From: an uncultured Pelagibacteraceae bacterium
GTDB taxonomy: Bacteria > Pseudomonadota > Alphaproteobacteria > Pelagibacterales > Pelagibacteraceae
Reading direction: 5' to 3'
Length of the DNA stretch: 64,000 bases
Assembly (NCBI GenBank): GCA_902617025.1
Contig: CACMVB010000002.1
Span: 1 to 64,000 of the forward strand
The notes under the pieces are model-generated. The model worked only from the letters and a program-made list of their open reading frames with translations, made no database searches and was not told the DNA's origin. Shown here in pieces: positions 38,837 through 47,531 of this stretch (positions are counted from its first letter, which is position 1; every line of letters starts with the position of its first letter). A program made the translations under genes and the position numbers.

Positions 38837-39277
38837 ATGAAAGATTTACTTTATCTTAAAGATGATCAAATAAAAGAGTTCATTCAGCTACTTTATTACG
38901 CCTATAGGGAGACTTTTTCAGATCCTAGAGAGATTTTATCAAAGAAATTTTTTGGTCCTGCCCATTTGAGAGCATTAAACTTGATAGAGAGAAATCCTGG
39001 AATTAATTTGGGTGAACTAATATTTAAATTGAAAGTTACTAAACAAAGTCTAAATAGAGTTTTGCGTGATCTTATTAAATCAAAAATGATAAAGCAGATA
39101 CAAGATGAAAATGACACTAGAAAGAAAAATTTGTTTTTGGATAAGGAAGGAAAAATTTTTTTTGATACTGTTTATAATTCTCAAAAGAAAAGAATTTTTA
39201 ATGCTTTAAAAAATTCAAACTCCGACTCTGTAATAAAATTTAAAGATGTTTTAAAAAGAATAATTAATGGGAAATAG
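38837..39277 (+). CDS. MarR-family transcriptional regulator (PetP-like)
   Basis: A 146-residue winged-helix regulator. DNA-binding signs are HLRALNLIERNPGINLGELIFKLKVTKQSLNRVLRDLIKSKMIKQ, in which the recognition helix lies around VTKQSLNRVL, followed by the wing DENDTRKKNLFLDKEGK. The gene overlaps an OmpR-type response regulator by 11 nt, and a histidine kinase follows. A MarR plus OmpR pair is the layout of Rhodobacter petP-petR, described near the bc1 genes; here petABC is 8 kb away, so equivalence is only suggested. Divergent from ilvE. Confidence 0.85.
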   Translation: MKDLLYLKDDQIKEFIQLLYYAYRETFSDPREILSKKFFGPAHLRALNLIERNPGINLGELIFKLKVTKQSLNRVLRDLIKSKMIKQIQDENDTRKKNLFLDKEGKIFFDTVYNSQKKRIFNALKNSNSDSVIKFKDVLKRIINGK

Positions 39278-39944
39278 TAAAGTACATATTTTAATTGTTG
39301 ATGATGATGACAGAATTAGAAATCTTCTTAAAGATTTTTTATCTGAAAATAATTTTATCGTCTCAACAGCTGAAGATGCTGATGAAGCTAAGATAAAAAT
39401 TGGTTACTTAAAATTTGATTTAATAATCTTAGACGTAATGATGCCTGGTCAAAATGGATATGAATTGACAAGAGAAATAAGAAAAGATTTAAAAATTCCG
39501 ATAATTTTGTTAACAGCAAAAGGAGAAGTTGAAAATAGAATTAAAGGTTTGGAACTTGGTGCAGATGATTATCTGGGAAAACCTTTTGAACCTAAAGAAC
39601 TGTTGTTGAGAATAAAGAATATTATTAATAAGGGTGTAAAGTTAAAATTAAGTTCTAAATATAGTATTGGAAAAACAGAGATAGACCTTAATAAAATGAT
39701 AATTAAATTAGATGAAACTAGTAAAAAAATTAATAATGCTGAAAAAAAAGTACTTATTGAAATGCTTTCTAATCCGGGAAAAACTTTTTCAAGAGAAGAA
39801 ATTGGTAAAATTTCTGGAATAAAACAAGAAAGATCTATTGATGTCATGATAACAAGGTTGAGACAAAAGATAGAGGCCAATCCAAAAAATCCAAAATTTT
39901 TACAAACTATAAGGGGCTCAGGTTATGTTCTCTGGATTGAATAA
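39267..39944 (+). CDS. ompR: OmpR-family response regulator
   Basis: Two-component response regulator. The receiver domain has the acidic pocket VDDDDR (11-16), the phosphoacceptor D56 in LDVMMPG, T83 in LLTAKG and K105 in YLGKPF. The DNA-binding domain (about 125-225) is the OmpR/PhoB winged helix: EKKVLIEMLSNPGKTFSREEI, RSIDVMITRLRQKIE and the final IRGSGYVLWIE. Length 225 is standard. It overlaps the marR gene by 11 nt and the kinase by 20 nt, so regulator and kinase are produced together. The target genes cannot be told from sequence. Confidence 0.93.
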   Translation: MGNSKVHILIVDDDDRIRNLLKDFLSENNFIVSTAEDADEAKIKIGYLKFDLIILDVMMPGQNGYELTREIRKDLKIPIILLTAKGEVENRIKGLELGADDYLGKPFEPKELLLRIKNIINKGVKLKLSSKYSIGKTEIDLNKMIIKLDETSKKINNAEKKVLIEMLSNPGKTFSREEIGKISGIKQERSIDVMITRLRQKIEANPKNPKFLQTIRGSGYVLWIE

Positions 39945-41241
39945 ATTTATAAAAATAATTTTACCTAAAAGATTGTTTTATAGAGCTCTAATAATTGTTG
40001 CCGCTCCTACAATTATTCTTCAGATAATTATCACCGTTGTTTTTTATGATAGTATTTGGATAAAAGCTAATAAGAATACCGCAAGATCCTTAGTTGCACA
40101 GCTTAAGACTATTGAAGAAGTTTATAGAAATGATAAAAAAAACTTAGATTTTCTAACTGATAGCTATAAAAATAACTTTAACTTTGAAATTGGAATTAAT
40201 AAAGATCAATTTCCAAATATTACTGGTGAACGAAAGTTTAGTCCAATGGATAGATCTTTACGTAGAGAACTTAAATCATCATTTGGAAATAATAATTACT
40301 GGTTTAGTACTTCTAAATTTAAAAATGCAGTTGAGATTAAAATTAAATCAGATAATGAAGTTATTGAATTTTTAGTTCCTAAAGAAATGGTATCTACCTC
40401 TTCAGTGAGACTGTTCGTTTTATGGACAACTCTACCATCCATTGTTTTAATAATAATAGCTTTAATATTTTTAAAAAATCAAACTAGACCTCTAGTTAAG
40501 TTAGCTAAAGCAGCAGAAAAATTTGGAAAAGGAGATTACATAAATGATTTTATACCTTCAGGAGCACAGGAAATCAGAAAGGCATCATACGAATTCGATA
40601 GGATGGCAAAAAGAATTAATCGTCACTTAAATCAAAGATCAGAAATGTTATCAGGAATAAGTCATGATTTGAGAACTCCTTTAACACGATTGAAACTTCA
40701 ATTGGCTATGATTAATCAAAAAGATTTATCTGAAAAAATGTCTAAAGATATTGATGAAATGGAAAAAATGTTAAATGATTATCTGCAATTTGCAAAAACC
40801 CAATCTCAAGAAAAAACATCGAGGGTTGAGTTAAGTGAATTATTCAAAGAAATAAAAGACAACTTAAAAAATGATAATTTGGAAATATTACAGGAAAATA
40901 AAATTTTCTTGAATGCACGCCCATTAGCTTTAAAAAGATCATTTGAAAATATAATTCATAACGGTTTGACTTATGGTAAAAAAGTTATTGTAAAAATAGA
41001 AAAAAGTTTAAATAGAGCTGTTATAAATTTTGAAGATGATGGTCCTGGAATTCCTGAAGACCAGTACAAAAATGTTTTTAAACCATTTTTTAGATTAGAT
41101 AAAAGTAGAAGTTTAAATAAGTCTGGTGTTGGACTGGGTTTAGCTATTGTAGAGGATGTTATAAATTCTCATGGGGGAAGTATTCAATTAGGTAAAAGTA
41201 GAGTCAAAGGTTTAAAAGTCAAGATTTCTTTACCTTTTTAG
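39925..41241 (+). CDS. envZ: EnvZ-like sensor histidine kinase
   Basis: Inner-membrane HisKA kinase partner of the preceding regulator. TM1 is near residues 20-41, a periplasmic domain of about 120 residues follows, TM2 is near 163-183, then HAMP. The dimerisation/phosphoacceptor box is SGISHDLRTPLTRLKLQL with H247. The ATPase part has FENIIHNGLTYG (N box), FEDDGPGIPEDQ (G1) and GVGLGLAIVEDVINSHGG (G2). Length 438 resembles EnvZ (450). The input signal is unknown. It ends 23 nt into the convergent ubiK gene. Confidence 0.93.
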   Translation: MFSGLNKFIKIILPKRLFYRALIIVAAPTIILQIIITVVFYDSIWIKANKNTARSLVAQLKTIEEVYRNDKKNLDFLTDSYKNNFNFEIGINKDQFPNITGERKFSPMDRSLRRELKSSFGNNNYWFSTSKFKNAVEIKIKSDNEVIEFLVPKEMVSTSSVRLFVLWTTLPSIVLIIIALIFLKNQTRPLVKLAKAAEKFGKGDYINDFIPSGAQEIRKASYEFDRMAKRINRHLNQRSEMLSGISHDLRTPLTRLKLQLAMINQKDLSEKMSKDIDEMEKMLNDYLQFAKTQSQEKTSRVELSELFKEIKDNLKNDNLEILQENKIFLNARPLALKRSFENIIHNGLTYGKKVIVKIEKSLNRAVINFEDDGPGIPEDQYKNVFKPFFRLDKSRSLNKSGVGLGLAIVEDVINSHGGSIQLGKSRVKGLKVKISLPF

Positions 41242-41464
41242 TTTTTTTGCGTTTTTGTAATTTTTTAATTATTGAGTCTTGTTTTTGAACAATTTTTTTT
41301 AATACTTCAAATTCTTCTCTTGAAACAAGATCCAACTTACTGATTATTTTATCCTTTTTAAATTTTAGATCGGTAGATAATTCTTTACGTATATCTTTAG
41401 AGGTCAAAATACCTCCTTCAATAAAAGAAGAAATAGTTTTCAAAATTTTTTCAGAATTACTCAT
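41219..41464 (-). CDS. ubiK: UbiK/BMFP-family accessory protein
   Basis: Small 81-residue protein with the family's two parts: an amphipathic N-terminal helix (MSNSEKILKTISSFIEGGILTS) and a C-terminal coiled coil starting with the signature LVSREEFEVLKKIVQKQDSIIKKLQ, closed by a lysine-rich tail. Related proteins (YqiC/UbiK, Brucella BMFP) trimerise, bind membranes and assist the ubiquinone-biosynthesis complex. The tail KKRKKTKKVKKS is strongly basic. It lies tail-to-tail with the histidine kinase and divergent from lgt. Confidence 0.83.
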   Translation of the reverse strand: MSNSEKILKTISSFIEGGILTSKDIRKELSTDLKFKKDKIISKLDLVSREEFEVLKKIVQKQDSIIKKLQKRKKTKKVKKS

Positions 41465-41476
41465 AACCTATCTTAT

Positions 41477-41505
41477 TTGATAGGCATGTTAATTTCAAAT
41501 ATGAT
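41477..41505 (+). promoter_or_regulatory. Candidate lgt promoter
   Basis: TTGATA (41477-41482), 17 nt spacer, TATGAT (41500-41505). Initiation about 7 nt downstream would fall at roughly 41512, only about 4 nt before the lgt ATG at 41516, implying a leaderless or nearly leaderless transcript. No Shine-Dalgarno sequence is visible before the ATG. Confidence 0.55.
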
Positions 41506-41515
41506 ATGATAAATA

Positions 41516-42307
41516 ATGTTTATCCATAATTTAGACCCAATTTTATTTGATTTAGGGTTTATTGAACTAAGATGGTATTCATTAGCTTACATCTTCGGGA
41601 TTTTAATTGGTTGGTGGTATGGAAAAAAAATAATTATCCAAAAATCGGCAAATTTGGATAATAACTCTGAAGCAAGAGTTTTTGATGATCTAATTACTTA
41701 CTTAGTAATATCTATAATTATTGGAGGCAGGATTGGCTATGTAATTTTCTATAATTTTAATTACTACATCAATTACCCACTTGAAATTATTAAAATTTGG
41801 GAGGGTGGTATGTCTTTTCATGGTGCTTTAATTGGTATTATTTTGGGAACATATGTCTTCTCAAAAAAAAATAAAATAAAAGTGTTTTTTTTTTTAGATG
41901 TAATTGCTTGCGTTGCTCCAATGGGAATATTTCTTGGGCGTATTGCAAATTTTATAAATAGTGAACTCGTGGGAAAAGTAAGTAATATTCCATGGAGTGT
42001 AGTATTTCCGTTAATCGATGAAAGTCCAAGACATCCATCGCAAATATATGAAGCTTTACTTGAAGGAATTATATTATTCTATATTTTGAGATACGTAATT
42101 AATAGAAAGGGGTATAAAATCGGAAATTGCTCATGTGTTTTTTTGATTGTTTATGGGTTATTTAGAATTATCTCAGAATTATTTAGAGAACCTGATGCTC
42201 ATATAGGTTATTTATTTGGTTTAATGAGTACTGGAACATTTTTAAGTATAATTATGATTTTCTCTGGTCTGATATTATTCAATTTCTTAAAAAAAAATGA
42301 GAAGTAA
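41516..42307 (+). CDS. lgt: Prolipoprotein diacylglyceryl transferase
   Basis: Seven-helix inner-membrane enzyme that attaches diacylglycerol from phosphatidylglycerol to the lipobox cysteine. IRWYSLAYIFGILIGWWYG-like start (ELRWYSLAYIFG), IIGGRIGYVIFYN, WEGGMSFHGALIG (about 98), GIFLGRIANFINSELVGK (Lgt signature with the catalytic Arg) and RHPSQIYEALLEG (about 170) are present. Length 263 is normal. It overlaps the MidA-type gene by 11 nt and begins a lgt-midA-pgeF operon. Confidence 0.96.
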   Translation: MFIHNLDPILFDLGFIELRWYSLAYIFGILIGWWYGKKIIIQKSANLDNNSEARVFDDLITYLVISIIIGGRIGYVIFYNFNYYINYPLEIIKIWEGGMSFHGALIGIILGTYVFSKKNKIKVFFFLDVIACVAPMGIFLGRIANFINSELVGKVSNIPWSVVFPLIDESPRHPSQIYEALLEGIILFYILRYVINRKGYKIGNCSCVFLIVYGLFRIISELFREPDAHIGYLFGLMSTGTFLSIIMIFSGLILFNFLKKNEK

Positions 42308-43358
42308 TTTAAGATTTTTCAAAAATTCAAAATCTTTACCGGTCGATAAATTTTTTTACAATGTTCTTTATGATAAAAAATTTGGTTATTATAATTCAAA
42401 ATTACCCTTTGGAGATAAAGGAGACTTTATAACAGCACCAAAAATCTCAAATTTATTTTCTGAAATGATAGGTATTTGGTTAGTTTCTACTTGGGAGAAT
42501 TATGGAAAACCAAACAGTTTTAAAATTGTAGAATTAGGACCTGGAGATGGTAGCTTAACTAAAATCCTTTTAAAGGTTTTTGAAAAGTTTCCTGAATTCA
42601 ATTCTATAAAAGACTTATATCTATTTGAAAAAAGTATTTTATTAAGAAAATTACAGAAAAAGAATATAGATAACAAGAAAGTAAAATGGATAAATAATTT
42701 AGATATAATTAAAAAGGGACCAATTATTTTTTTTGGAAATGAATTTTTTGATGCTATTCCAATTAAACAATTCAAACGTAGTAAAAAAGTACTTCTAGAA
42801 AAATATTTTGAAAAAAAAAATTCTAAAATCTTGGAGGTATATAAAAAAGCTTCCTCTAAAAATAAAAAGGTAATCAATTCATTTAAAACTTTGAATAATT
42901 TAAAATTTATTGAGTATCCTATGAAAGGTTTTTTTGAACTAAAAAGAATTATAAATAAAATTATTGATTTACAAGGGTGTCTCTTATTAATTGATTATGG
43001 TTATTTAGAACCAAATAACCTGAACACATTGCAATCAGTGATGAATCACAAAAAAAATCCTTTACTTAAAAATCTTGGAAAAGCAGATATCACCTCACAT
43101 GTAAATTTCTCTTTATTAAATGAGTTTTTGAAGAAAAATAATTTAAAAGTGAAAAAGATAATTTCTCAAAGAGAATTTTTGATTAATATGGGTATTGAAA
43201 AAAGAGCAGAGCTAGTAAGTAAAAAGATGAGGTTTTTAGATAAATCAAATATTTATTTAAGACTAAAAAGACTATTAAGCCCAAGTTTAATGGGAAGTTT
43301 ATTTAAAGTAAGTTTATCTTATAATTTTAAAAATAATGATTATTTTGGATTTAAATAA
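42297..43358 (+). CDS. MidA/NDUFAF7-family SAM-dependent methyltransferase
   Basis: Arginine methyltransferase-like family; in mitochondria NDUFAF7 methylates a complex I subunit (NDUFS2). Segments: YYNSKLPFGDKGDFITAPKISNLFSEMIGIWL, IVELGPGDGSLTKILL (SAM motif I, about 78-92), FFGNEFFDAIPIKQF, LLIDYGYLE and GKADITSHVNF. Length 353 is typical. The placement between lgt and pgeF is common in alphaproteobacteria. A complex I target is plausible by family but not shown here. No nuo genes are in the window. Confidence 0.88.
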   Translation: MRSNLRFFKNSKSLPVDKFFYNVLYDKKFGYYNSKLPFGDKGDFITAPKISNLFSEMIGIWLVSTWENYGKPNSFKIVELGPGDGSLTKILLKVFEKFPEFNSIKDLYLFEKSILLRKLQKKNIDNKKVKWINNLDIIKKGPIIFFGNEFFDAIPIKQFKRSKKVLLEKYFEKKNSKILEVYKKASSKNKKVINSFKTLNNLKFIEYPMKGFFELKRIINKIIDLQGCLLLIDYGYLEPNNLNTLQSVMNHKKNPLLKNLGKADITSHVNFSLLNEFLKKNNLKVKKIISQREFLINMGIEKRAELVSKKMRFLDKSNIYLRLKRLLSPSLMGSLFKVSLSYNFKNNDYFGFK

Positions 43359-44110
43359 TGTTTTATTCAAAGAAATTAAAAAAATTTAAAGAGATTAATC
43401 ACTGTTTTTTTTCAAGGAATGGAGGAGTTTCCAAAGGTTTATATAGGAGTTTAAATTGTGGTAAAGGCTCAAAGGATAAAAAACAAAATATAAGCAAAAA
43501 TCTAAAAATTGTTTCAAAAAAAATGAAAGTTAACTCAAATAATATTATTTTGATGTATCAAACACATAGCAATAAAGTAATCCAAATAAATAAACACAAT
43601 ATAAAAAAACAAATTAATTCAGACTCAATAATAACAAAAATCAAAGGTTTTGCATTAGGAGTTGTTACAGCTGACTGTGTGCCTATTTTATTATTTGATT
43701 ATAAAAATAAGATTGTTGGATGTGTTCATGCTGGCTGGAAAGGAGCTTTAAAGGGAATAATTAAAAATACGATATCTAAAATAAGATCAATTAGTCCTAA
43801 TAATAAAATTTATGCTTGTATTGGACCATGTATTGGAAAAAAAAGTTATGAAGTGGATTTAGAATTTTATAAAAAATTTATTTTAAATTCAAAAAAAAAT
43901 AAAAGATATTTTTTTGATAAATCAGAACATAAAAAATTATTTGATTTGAGAAAATTTGTGACAGATAAGCTTATTGAGCAAAAAGTAAAAGTCGATCATG
44001 TAAATTACGATACTTTCACAGAATCTAGGAACTTTTTTAGCTATAGAAGGTCATCAATTTTTAAAGAGAAAGACTATGGAAGGTGTATATCGTTGATAAA
44101 GCTAAATTAG
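43358..44110 (+). CDS. pgeF: PgeF/YfiH-family multicopper oxidase-like (laccase domain) protein
   Basis: Cytoplasmic family implicated in peptidoglycan editing (removal of mis-incorporated L-Ser from UDP-MurNAc) and in purine nucleoside chemistry. The metal-binding motifs are visible as MYQTHSNKV, GVVTADCVPILLFD (Cys) and VGCVHAGWKGALKG (His), with ACIGPCIGKKSYEVD and FSYRRSS-type ending. Length 250 is normal. The start ATG shares its A with the upstream TAA (TAATG), giving tight coupling with midA. The wall-editing role matches the Mur genes elsewhere in the window. Confidence 0.9.
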   Translation: MFYSKKLKKFKEINHCFFSRNGGVSKGLYRSLNCGKGSKDKKQNISKNLKIVSKKMKVNSNNIILMYQTHSNKVIQINKHNIKKQINSDSIITKIKGFALGVVTADCVPILLFDYKNKIVGCVHAGWKGALKGIIKNTISKIRSISPNNKIYACIGPCIGKKSYEVDLEFYKKFILNSKKNKRYFFDKSEHKKLFDLRKFVTDKLIEQKVKVDHVNYDTFTESRNFFSYRRSSIFKEKDYGRCISLIKLN

Positions 44111-44117
44111 ATTAAAT

Positions 44118-44146
44118 TTGAAAACTTTATTAAATAAATGTATAAA
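44118..44146 (+). promoter_or_regulatory. Candidate prs promoter
   Basis: TTGAAA (44118-44123), 17 nt spacer, TATAAA (44141-44146) sits in the 48 nt between pgeF and prs. Predicted initiation near 44153 gives a leader of about 6 nt before the ATG at 44159, too short for a ribosome-binding site. Confidence 0.6.
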
Positions 44147-44158
44147 TAATAACTTTTC

Positions 44159-45091
44159 ATGAAAATATTATCTGGAACTAGCAATTTAAAGCTTAGCAAA
44201 GATATTTCGAAGAATCTCAAACTTAAATTGATTAATACCAATATAAGAAGATTCGCAGATGGTGAAATCTATATTGAGATAAATGAGAACATTAGAGGAA
44301 ACAGCGTGTTTGTAATTCAATCAACTTCTAATCCTGCTAATGACAATATTATGGAACTTCTTTTAGTTATTGATGCTTTAAAAAGATCCTCTGCAAAAAC
44401 TATAACAGCCGTAATCCCATACTTTGGTTATGCTAGACAAGATAGAAAAGTCGCTCCAAGAACATCCATTTCGGCAAAAGTAGTTGCTAACTTAATTTCT
44501 AACGCTGGAGCTACAAGAGTAGTGACAGTAGATTTGCATGCTGGTCAAATCCAAGGTTTTTTTGATATGCCAGTTGATAATTTATATACTGCACCATTAT
44601 TTGCTAAATACATAAAAAAGAAATTAATTAATAAAAAACTTATTTGTGTTTCTCCAGATGTTGGCGGAGTAGCAAGAACAAGGGCTTTGGCAACAAGAAT
44701 TAAAGCAGATCTTGCAATTATAGATAAAAGAAGACCTGCGCCCGGAAAGTCTGAAGTAATGAATATTATAGGAGATGTTAAAAATAAAACTTGTATAATT
44801 GTAGACGATATTATCGACAGTGGTGGAACAATCGTAAATGCTGTGGACGCTCTCAAAAAAAAAGGTGCTAACGAAGTGTATGTATTTATAACTCATGCTG
44901 TACTCAGTGGAGACGCAGTTAAAAAAATTAAAACGTCCAAAATAAAAAAACTGATAATAACAGACACCATAGATAACGCTCAAAAAATTAAGAATAATAA
45001 TAAAATTGAGGTGCTATCCATTGCCTCATTAATGTCAGAAGCTATTAAAAGAATAGCTAATTCTAATTCTGTATCAGATTTATTCAATTAA
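44159..45091 (+). CDS. prs: Ribose-phosphate pyrophosphokinase
   Basis: Makes PRPP for nucleotide, His and Trp synthesis. KILSGTSNLKLSKDIS, RRFADGEIYIEI, VIQSTSNPANDNIMELLL, PYFGYARQDRK (about 100, flexible loop with catalytic Arg/His region), VDLHAGQIQGFFDMPVDNLY, RRPAPGKSEVM and the PRPP-binding CIIVDDIIDSGGTIVNA (about 215) are all intact. Length 310 is normal for the bacterial class I enzyme. Preceding promoter and following rplY-pth genes give a separate transcription unit; prs-rplY-pth-ychF is a standard order. Confidence 0.97.
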   Translation: MKILSGTSNLKLSKDISKNLKLKLINTNIRRFADGEIYIEINENIRGNSVFVIQSTSNPANDNIMELLLVIDALKRSSAKTITAVIPYFGYARQDRKVAPRTSISAKVVANLISNAGATRVVTVDLHAGQIQGFFDMPVDNLYTAPLFAKYIKKKLINKKLICVSPDVGGVARTRALATRIKADLAIIDKRRPAPGKSEVMNIIGDVKNKTCIIVDDIIDSGGTIVNAVDALKKKGANEVYVFITHAVLSGDAVKKIKTSKIKKLIITDTIDNAQKIKNNNKIEVLSIASLMSEAIKRIANSNSVSDLFN

Positions 45092-45094
45092 CAC

Positions 45095-45123
45095 TTGTTT
45101 TAGTAGAGATCATGAGTTATATA
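45095..45123 (+). promoter_or_regulatory. Candidate rplY promoter
   Basis: TTGTTT (45095-45100), 17 nt spacer, TATATA (45118-45123). Initiation near 45130 would leave about 10 nt before the ATG at 45141. The -35 is a moderate match, so this is tentative. Confidence 0.4.
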
Positions 45124-45140
45124 CCTTTTTTTATAAAATT

Positions 45141-45893
45141 ATGAGTAATCTTAAAGCAATAAAGAGAGAAAATCCGAGCGCTGGCTCAAATAATAAATTA
45201 CGTGCTGATGGCCTAATTCCAGCAATCTTATATGGAGGTAAGGATCCTAATCAGAATATTTCAGTCAGTAAAAAAGAAATATCTAATATAATTAATTCGG
45301 ATACCTTTTTATCAAAAGTTTTAGAGATAGAATTAGACGGCAAAAAAGAAAAAGTTATCCCAAGAGATGTTGCTTATCATGTTGTTTCAGAGGAACCAAT
45401 CCACATTGATTTTATGAGAATAGTTTCAGGCAAAAAAATTATTTTGGAAATACCAGTAAAATTTATAAATCATCCAGACTCACCTGGCTTAAAACGTGGG
45501 GGAGTTTTAAATATAGTAAGAAGAAAAGTTGAGCTTAAATGTCCAGCAGAAACTATCCCAGATGAAATTGTCGTTGATCTTACTGGAACTGATATTGGAA
45601 CAAGTATCAAGATTTCTTCAGTAAAGCTTCCTGAAAATGTAATTCCAACAATTACTGATCGTGATTTTGTTGTTGCCACTGTCGCGGCTCCAACTGTAAT
45701 TAAAGAACCTGAAAAACCAGCTGAAGAAGCTTCTGCTGAAGGAGCAGAAGGTGAGACACCAGCTGAAGGAGGAGACGTTGCAGCTAAAGATGGAGAGACA
45801 GGTAAAAAGGACGAAAAAACTAAAGAAGGGTCTGCCGAAAAAAAACCTGATGAGAAAAAACCTTCTGATAAAAAACCCACTGAGAAAAAATAA
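45141..45893 (+). CDS. rplY: 50S ribosomal protein L25 (CTC-type long form)
   Basis: Binds 5S rRNA in the central protuberance. The N-terminal L25 domain (IKRENPSAGSNNKLRADGLIPAILYGGKDPNQNISV) is followed by the CTC/TL5 beta domain (IHIDFMRI, IPVKFINHPDSPGLKRGGVLN, DEIVVDLTGTDIGTSIKIS). The last 60 residues are a low-complexity tail of E, K, A, G and P with repeated DEKKPSDKKPTEKK-type units, and its codons are visibly more GC-rich than the rest. The tail is probably disordered. Length is 250. It is 5 nt upstream of pth. Confidence 0.94.
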   Translation: MSNLKAIKRENPSAGSNNKLRADGLIPAILYGGKDPNQNISVSKKEISNIINSDTFLSKVLEIELDGKKEKVIPRDVAYHVVSEEPIHIDFMRIVSGKKIILEIPVKFINHPDSPGLKRGGVLNIVRRKVELKCPAETIPDEIVVDLTGTDIGTSIKISSVKLPENVIPTITDRDFVVATVAAPTVIKEPEKPAEEASAEGAEGETPAEGGDVAAKDGETGKKDEKTKEGSAEKKPDEKKPSDKKPTEKK

Positions 45894-45898
45894 TCAAT

Positions 45899-46471
45899 AT
45901 GCTTTTACTTGTTGGATTAGGAAATCCAGGATCAAACTATACTAATACAAGACATAATATAGGATTTAAAATTATTGATGCAATAAATGCACATTTTAAA
46001 CTTTCCAAACAAAAACCAAAATTCAAAGGATTATTAACAACAGGCAACATAGAAGAAAAAAAGATTTATGCAATCAAGCCTCTTACTTTTATGAATAATT
46101 CAGGTACAGCTATCAAAGAACTTATTGATTATTTTAAAATAGATGCAAAAGATGTGATTGTTTTCCACGATGATATGGATATCGATTTTGGTAAAGTTAA
46201 AGCTAAATTTGGTGGTACCAGTGCAGGACATAATGGAATTGAGTCAATTGATAAATTTATTGGTAAGGACTACTCTAGAGTAAGAATTGGGATTGGCCAT
46301 CCTAAACAAAAAAAAAAGGTAAATAATCATGTTTTAGAAGACTTTAAAGAAGATGAAGAAGAAAAAATTCAAGAAATTACAGAAAATATAGTTAAACAAA
46401 TACCAACATTAATCGAAAAAAAAATAGACTTGTTCTCAAGTAAAGTTAATCAAAATCTTAATGGGATTTAA
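45899..46471 (+). CDS. pth: Peptidyl-tRNA hydrolase
   Basis: Cleaves peptidyl-tRNA released from stalled ribosomes. MLLLVGLGNPGSNYTNTRHNIGF contains the catalytic His of NTRHN; IKPLTFMNNSG (about 65), VFHDDMDIDFGKVKAKFGG (catalytic Asp region, about 92) and GHNGIESIDKFIG follow. Length 190 is normal. It overlaps ychF by 11 nt. Confidence 0.97.
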   Translation: MLLLVGLGNPGSNYTNTRHNIGFKIIDAINAHFKLSKQKPKFKGLLTTGNIEEKKIYAIKPLTFMNNSGTAIKELIDYFKIDAKDVIVFHDDMDIDFGKVKAKFGGTSAGHNGIESIDKFIGKDYSRVRIGIGHPKQKKKVNNHVLEDFKEDEEEKIQEITENIVKQIPTLIEKKIDLFSSKVNQNLNGI

Positions 46472-47531
46472 ATGTGGTATTGTCGGATTGCCAAATGTGG
46501 GGAAATCTACTTTATTTAATGCACTCACGGCTTCAAAAAATGCAGAAGCTGCCAATTTTCCTTTTTGTACTATTGATCCAAATATTGGGGTAGTTGATGT
46601 AATTGACGAAAGGCTTGATCATCTTGCTAAGCTATCAAAATCAAAGAAAAAAATTTATACTAATATAACTTTTGTGGATATAGCTGGCTTAGTTAAAGGA
46701 GCATCAAAAGGTGAAGGATTAGGAAATAAATTTCTTTCACACATCAGAGAAGTCGATGCGATTATACATTTAGTCAGATGCTTTGACTCTGAAAAAATTA
46801 CCCATGTAAACTCTCAAATAGATCCTGCATCTGATCTTGAAACGATTAAAACTGAAATTATACTTTCAGATTTAGATGTGATTCAGAAAAAATTGGAAAA
46901 GAGTAAAAAAAAACTCCTTACTGAAACAGAGGAAAAAATATTAAAAGAAAAATTAAAAGATCTAAATAATGGAAAAGAGACAAAAATCAATAACGTAGAA
47001 GAAGAAAAATTTCTATCGCGTATTGGCTTACTTAGTGTCAAACCAAAAATTATAGTTTGTAATGTAGATGAAGAAAATTTAACTAAAGGAAACAACTATA
47101 CTCAACAGGTTAAAAATAAATATCCTAATGAAAAAGTAATTAATATTTGTGCTGATATTGAAGACCAACTATCAGGTTTAGATAAAGATGAAAAAGAAAA
47201 ATTTATGCAAGAAATTGGTCTTAATAAGACAGGTTTAAATAAACTTATAAAAGAAGGATATGATCTTTTAAACCTTGATACTTTTTTTACATCTGGGCCC
47301 GAAGAAAGTAGAGCATGGACTGTGAGACGAAATACATCTGCTCCAAAAGCTGCAAGTGTAATTCATACTGAATTTGAAAAAAAATTTATTAGAGCTGAAA
47401 CAGTTACATGTGAGGACTTTATTAAATATGGTAGTGCTGAAAAATGTAAAGAAAATGGAAAATTAAGAATTGAAGGCAAAGACTATATTGTGCAAGACGG
47501 AGATGTTTTATACTTCCGTGTCAATTCGTGA
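46461..47531 (+). CDS. ychF: Redox-regulated ATPase YchF (OLA1 family)
   Basis: Obg-like translation-associated P-loop NTPase. IVGLPNVGKSTLFNALTASK (G1, no-ATP/GTP swap visible in G1), NFPFCTIDPNIGVV (switch I), FVDIAGLVKGASKGEGLGNKFLSHIREVDAI (G3), IVCNVDEENL at the position of the altered G4 (not NKxD, consistent with ATP preference), and a C-terminal TGS domain ending [12 protein letters not shown]. Length 356 is close to E. coli YchF (363). It converges on petC with a 24 nt overlap. Confidence 0.96.
   Translation: MGFKCGIVGLPNVGKSTLFNALTASKNAEAANFPFCTIDPNIGVVDVIDERLDHLAKLSKSKKKIYTNITFVDIAGLVKGASKGEGLGNKFLSHIREVDAIIHLVRCFDSEKITHVNSQIDPASDLETIKTEIILSDLDVIQKKLEKSKKKLLTETEEKILKEKLKDLNNGKETKINNVEEEKFLSRIGLLSVKPKIIVCNVDEENLTKGNNYTQQVKNKYPNEKVINICADIEDQLSGLDKDEKEKFMQEIGLNKTGLNKLIKEGYDLLNLDTFFTSGPEESRAWTVRRNTSAPKAASVIHTEFEKKFIRAETVTCEDFIKYGSAEKCKENGKLRIEGKDYIVQDGDVLYFRVNS

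Noticed and set aside
44545-44983. Two minus-strand ORFs (103 and 119 aa) antisense to prs
   Set aside because: Shadows of a strongly conserved gene; composition (Tyr/Asn/Ser/Phe runs) is typical of antisense frames in AT-rich DNA.
45470-45880. 136-residue minus-strand ORF antisense to rplY, rich in S, F and G
   Set aside because: Mirror of the low-complexity tail and body of L25; no motif, no start context, overlaps a certain gene completely.
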